Shown here piece after piece: positions 41,536 to 42,296 of a stretch of DNA of 42,296 nt; within the stretch, counting starts at the first letter, position 1; every line of letters begins with the position of its first letter. A program made the position numbers and the translations under genes. Origin of the DNA: an uncultured Caryophanales bacterium (GTDB lineage: Bacteria > Bacillota_I > Bacilli_A > RF39 > UBA660). The notes beneath the pieces were generated by a model. The model was given only the letters and a program-made list of their open reading frames with translations, ran no database searches and was not told where the DNA came from. Where the stretch lies: NCBI GenBank assembly GCA_946615975.1, contig CAMOID010000005.1, positions 1 to 42,296 of the forward strand, given 5' to 3'.

Positions 41536-42296
41536 ATGAGTAAGAAAAAAGAAGAAGTAGTAGAAGAAGTAGTTCAAACTGAATTACCAATTGAAGAAGA
41601 ACCTAAAACAACAAAGAAAGCAAAAGGTTTAGTAGAAATTAAAACATTAGATGAAAGAAAAGCTGAGTTAATTGAAGAAGGTAAGAAAAATGGTTTTATT
41701 ACATTCGAAAGATTAGCAGATGCATTAAAAGGATTAGAATTAGATGCTGATTCATTAGATGGATTATATAATGCATTAATGGAAGCAGGTATTTCAGTAG
41801 TAACTGAAGAAGATGCAAATGCTGGATCTGGAAAAGAAATGATTGAAGAAGAACCAATTCTATTATCAGATGAAGATTTAGTTAAAGATGTTAATATAAA
41901 TGACCCAGTTCGTATGTATTTAAAAGAAATTGGTAGAATTTCACTTTTATCACCAGATGAAGAAGCTGAATTATCATTAAAAGTTGCTGATGGTGATGAA
42001 TTTGCTAGAAATAGATTAGCTGAAGCTAACTTACGTTTAGTTGTATCTATTGCAAAAAGATATGTAGGACGTGGATTATTATTCTTAGACCTTATTCAAG
42101 AAGGTAATATTGGTTTAATGAAAGCTGTAGAAAAATTCGATTATGAAAAAGGATTTAAATTTTCTACATATGCAACATGGTGGATTAGACAAGCAATTAC
42201 TCGTGCTTTAGCTGATCAAGCTAGAACTATCCGTGTTCCAGTTCATATGGTTGAAACAATCAATAAGATGGCTAGAATTCAAAGACAAATGACTCT
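41536..42296 (+). CDS. rpoD: Housekeeping sigma factor RpoD/SigA (5' part, cut by the window end)
   Basis: About 253 codons of the primary sigma factor are present. After a Lys/Glu-rich start, region 1.1 is seen ([19 protein letters not shown], about residues 30-95), then region 1.2 ([21 protein letters not shown]), regions 2.1-2.4 ([60 protein letters not shown]) and the beginning of region 3 ([15 protein letters not shown]). The consensus-like -35 and -10 boxes elsewhere in the window fit this protein. It begins two bases after the last base of dnaG, with GGATGGA as Shine-Dalgarno in the dnaG end. The 3' part lies outside. Confidence 0.96.
   Translation, partial: MSKKKEEVVEEVVQTELPIEEEPKTTKKAKGLVEIKTLDERKAELIEEGKKNGFITFERLADALKGLELDADSLDGLYNALMEAGISVVTEEDANAGSGKEMIEEEPILLSDEDLVKDVNINDPVRMYLKEIGRISLLSPDEEAELSLKVADGDEFARNRLAEANLRLVVSIAKRYVGRGLLFLDLIQEGNIGLMKAVEKFDYEKGFKFSTYATWWIRQAITRALADQARTIRVPVHMVETINKMARIQRQMT

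Noticed and set aside
6341-41590. Open frames of 60-106 codons on the strand opposite to well-identified genes, for example 18443-18763 and 6341-6616
   Set aside because: They lie inside conserved genes, have no Shine-Dalgarno or promoter, and mirror the coding strand's codon bias. Only the minus-strand genes at 20282 and 38281 are supported.
1-42296. Mycoplasma genetic code (TGA as Trp) because of the low GC content
   Set aside because: Trp residues in conserved motifs are encoded by TGG, and TGA ends nth at 9348 and the pilin-like gene at 27617 in the right place.
1-42296. CRISPR arrays, insertion sequences, prophage genes, tRNA or rRNA genes
   Set aside because: No regularly spaced repeats, transposase or phage structural motifs, cloverleaf-like segments or rRNA signatures were seen on either strand.

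Overview
The window is a gene-dense, very AT-rich piece of bacterial chromosome. It carries core Bacillota genes: dnaD-nth, rplU-prp-rpmA behind an L21-leader-like region, cca, lon, a SepM/YlbL protease, mutS, parC, nfo, ftsW, frr, mnmA and dnaG-rpoD. TGA is used as a stop (nth ends at 9348, the large pilin-like gene at 27617), so this is genetic code 11 and not the Mycoplasma code. Base composition, gene set and many lineage-specific proteins suggest an uncultured low-GC Bacilli or Erysipelotrichia-like (RF39-type) gut bacterium. That placement is inference.

Layout. 1-6950: an unknown protein, an M16 peptidase-like pair (YmfF/YmfH type), an ABC exporter and a second unknown protein. 7016-11834: an operon cca-dnaD-nth-yfhO. 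11931-17655: lon, three genes with prepilin-type N-termini, and the SepM-like protease. 17709-25751: mutS, a minus-strand SAM-fold (DUF3419/BtaA-like) gene, the rplU-prp-rpmA ribosomal operon, a small sigma-70 factor and parC. 25836-28242: two homologous prepilin-like genes, one very large with cadherin-like domains. 28300-31697: nfo followed by a divergent rnfC-rnfD pair and a zinc-ribbon/TM2 gene. 31771-38221: ftsW, a tail-anchored unknown, frr, a DUF1292 gene and a 968-residue unknown. 38281-42296: a small membrane protein on the minus strand, mnmA, dnaG and the start of rpoD, which runs off the window.

All genes but two lie on the + strand. No gap between genes exceeds 300 bases. Most transcription units follow one compact plan: an intrinsic terminator that begins inside the last codons, then a -10 box (often an extended TGn -10), then a strong Shine-Dalgarno. 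I saw no tRNA, rRNA, IS element or CRISPR array.

The points most worth following up are: (1) a 13-bp perfect inverted repeat around the -10 box of the small sigma factor gene; (2) a terminator-like hairpin before dnaG whose 3' arm contains the dnaG Shine-Dalgarno; (3) an RnfC/RnfD pair whose usual NADH/FMN and flavinylation motifs are missing and which has no rnfABEG beside it; (4) five prepilin-type proteins in three loci sharing one 5' leader motif, including one with an N-terminal pilin helix, two cadherin-like domains and a C-terminal membrane anchor; (5) large unknown proteins next to ftsW and frr.
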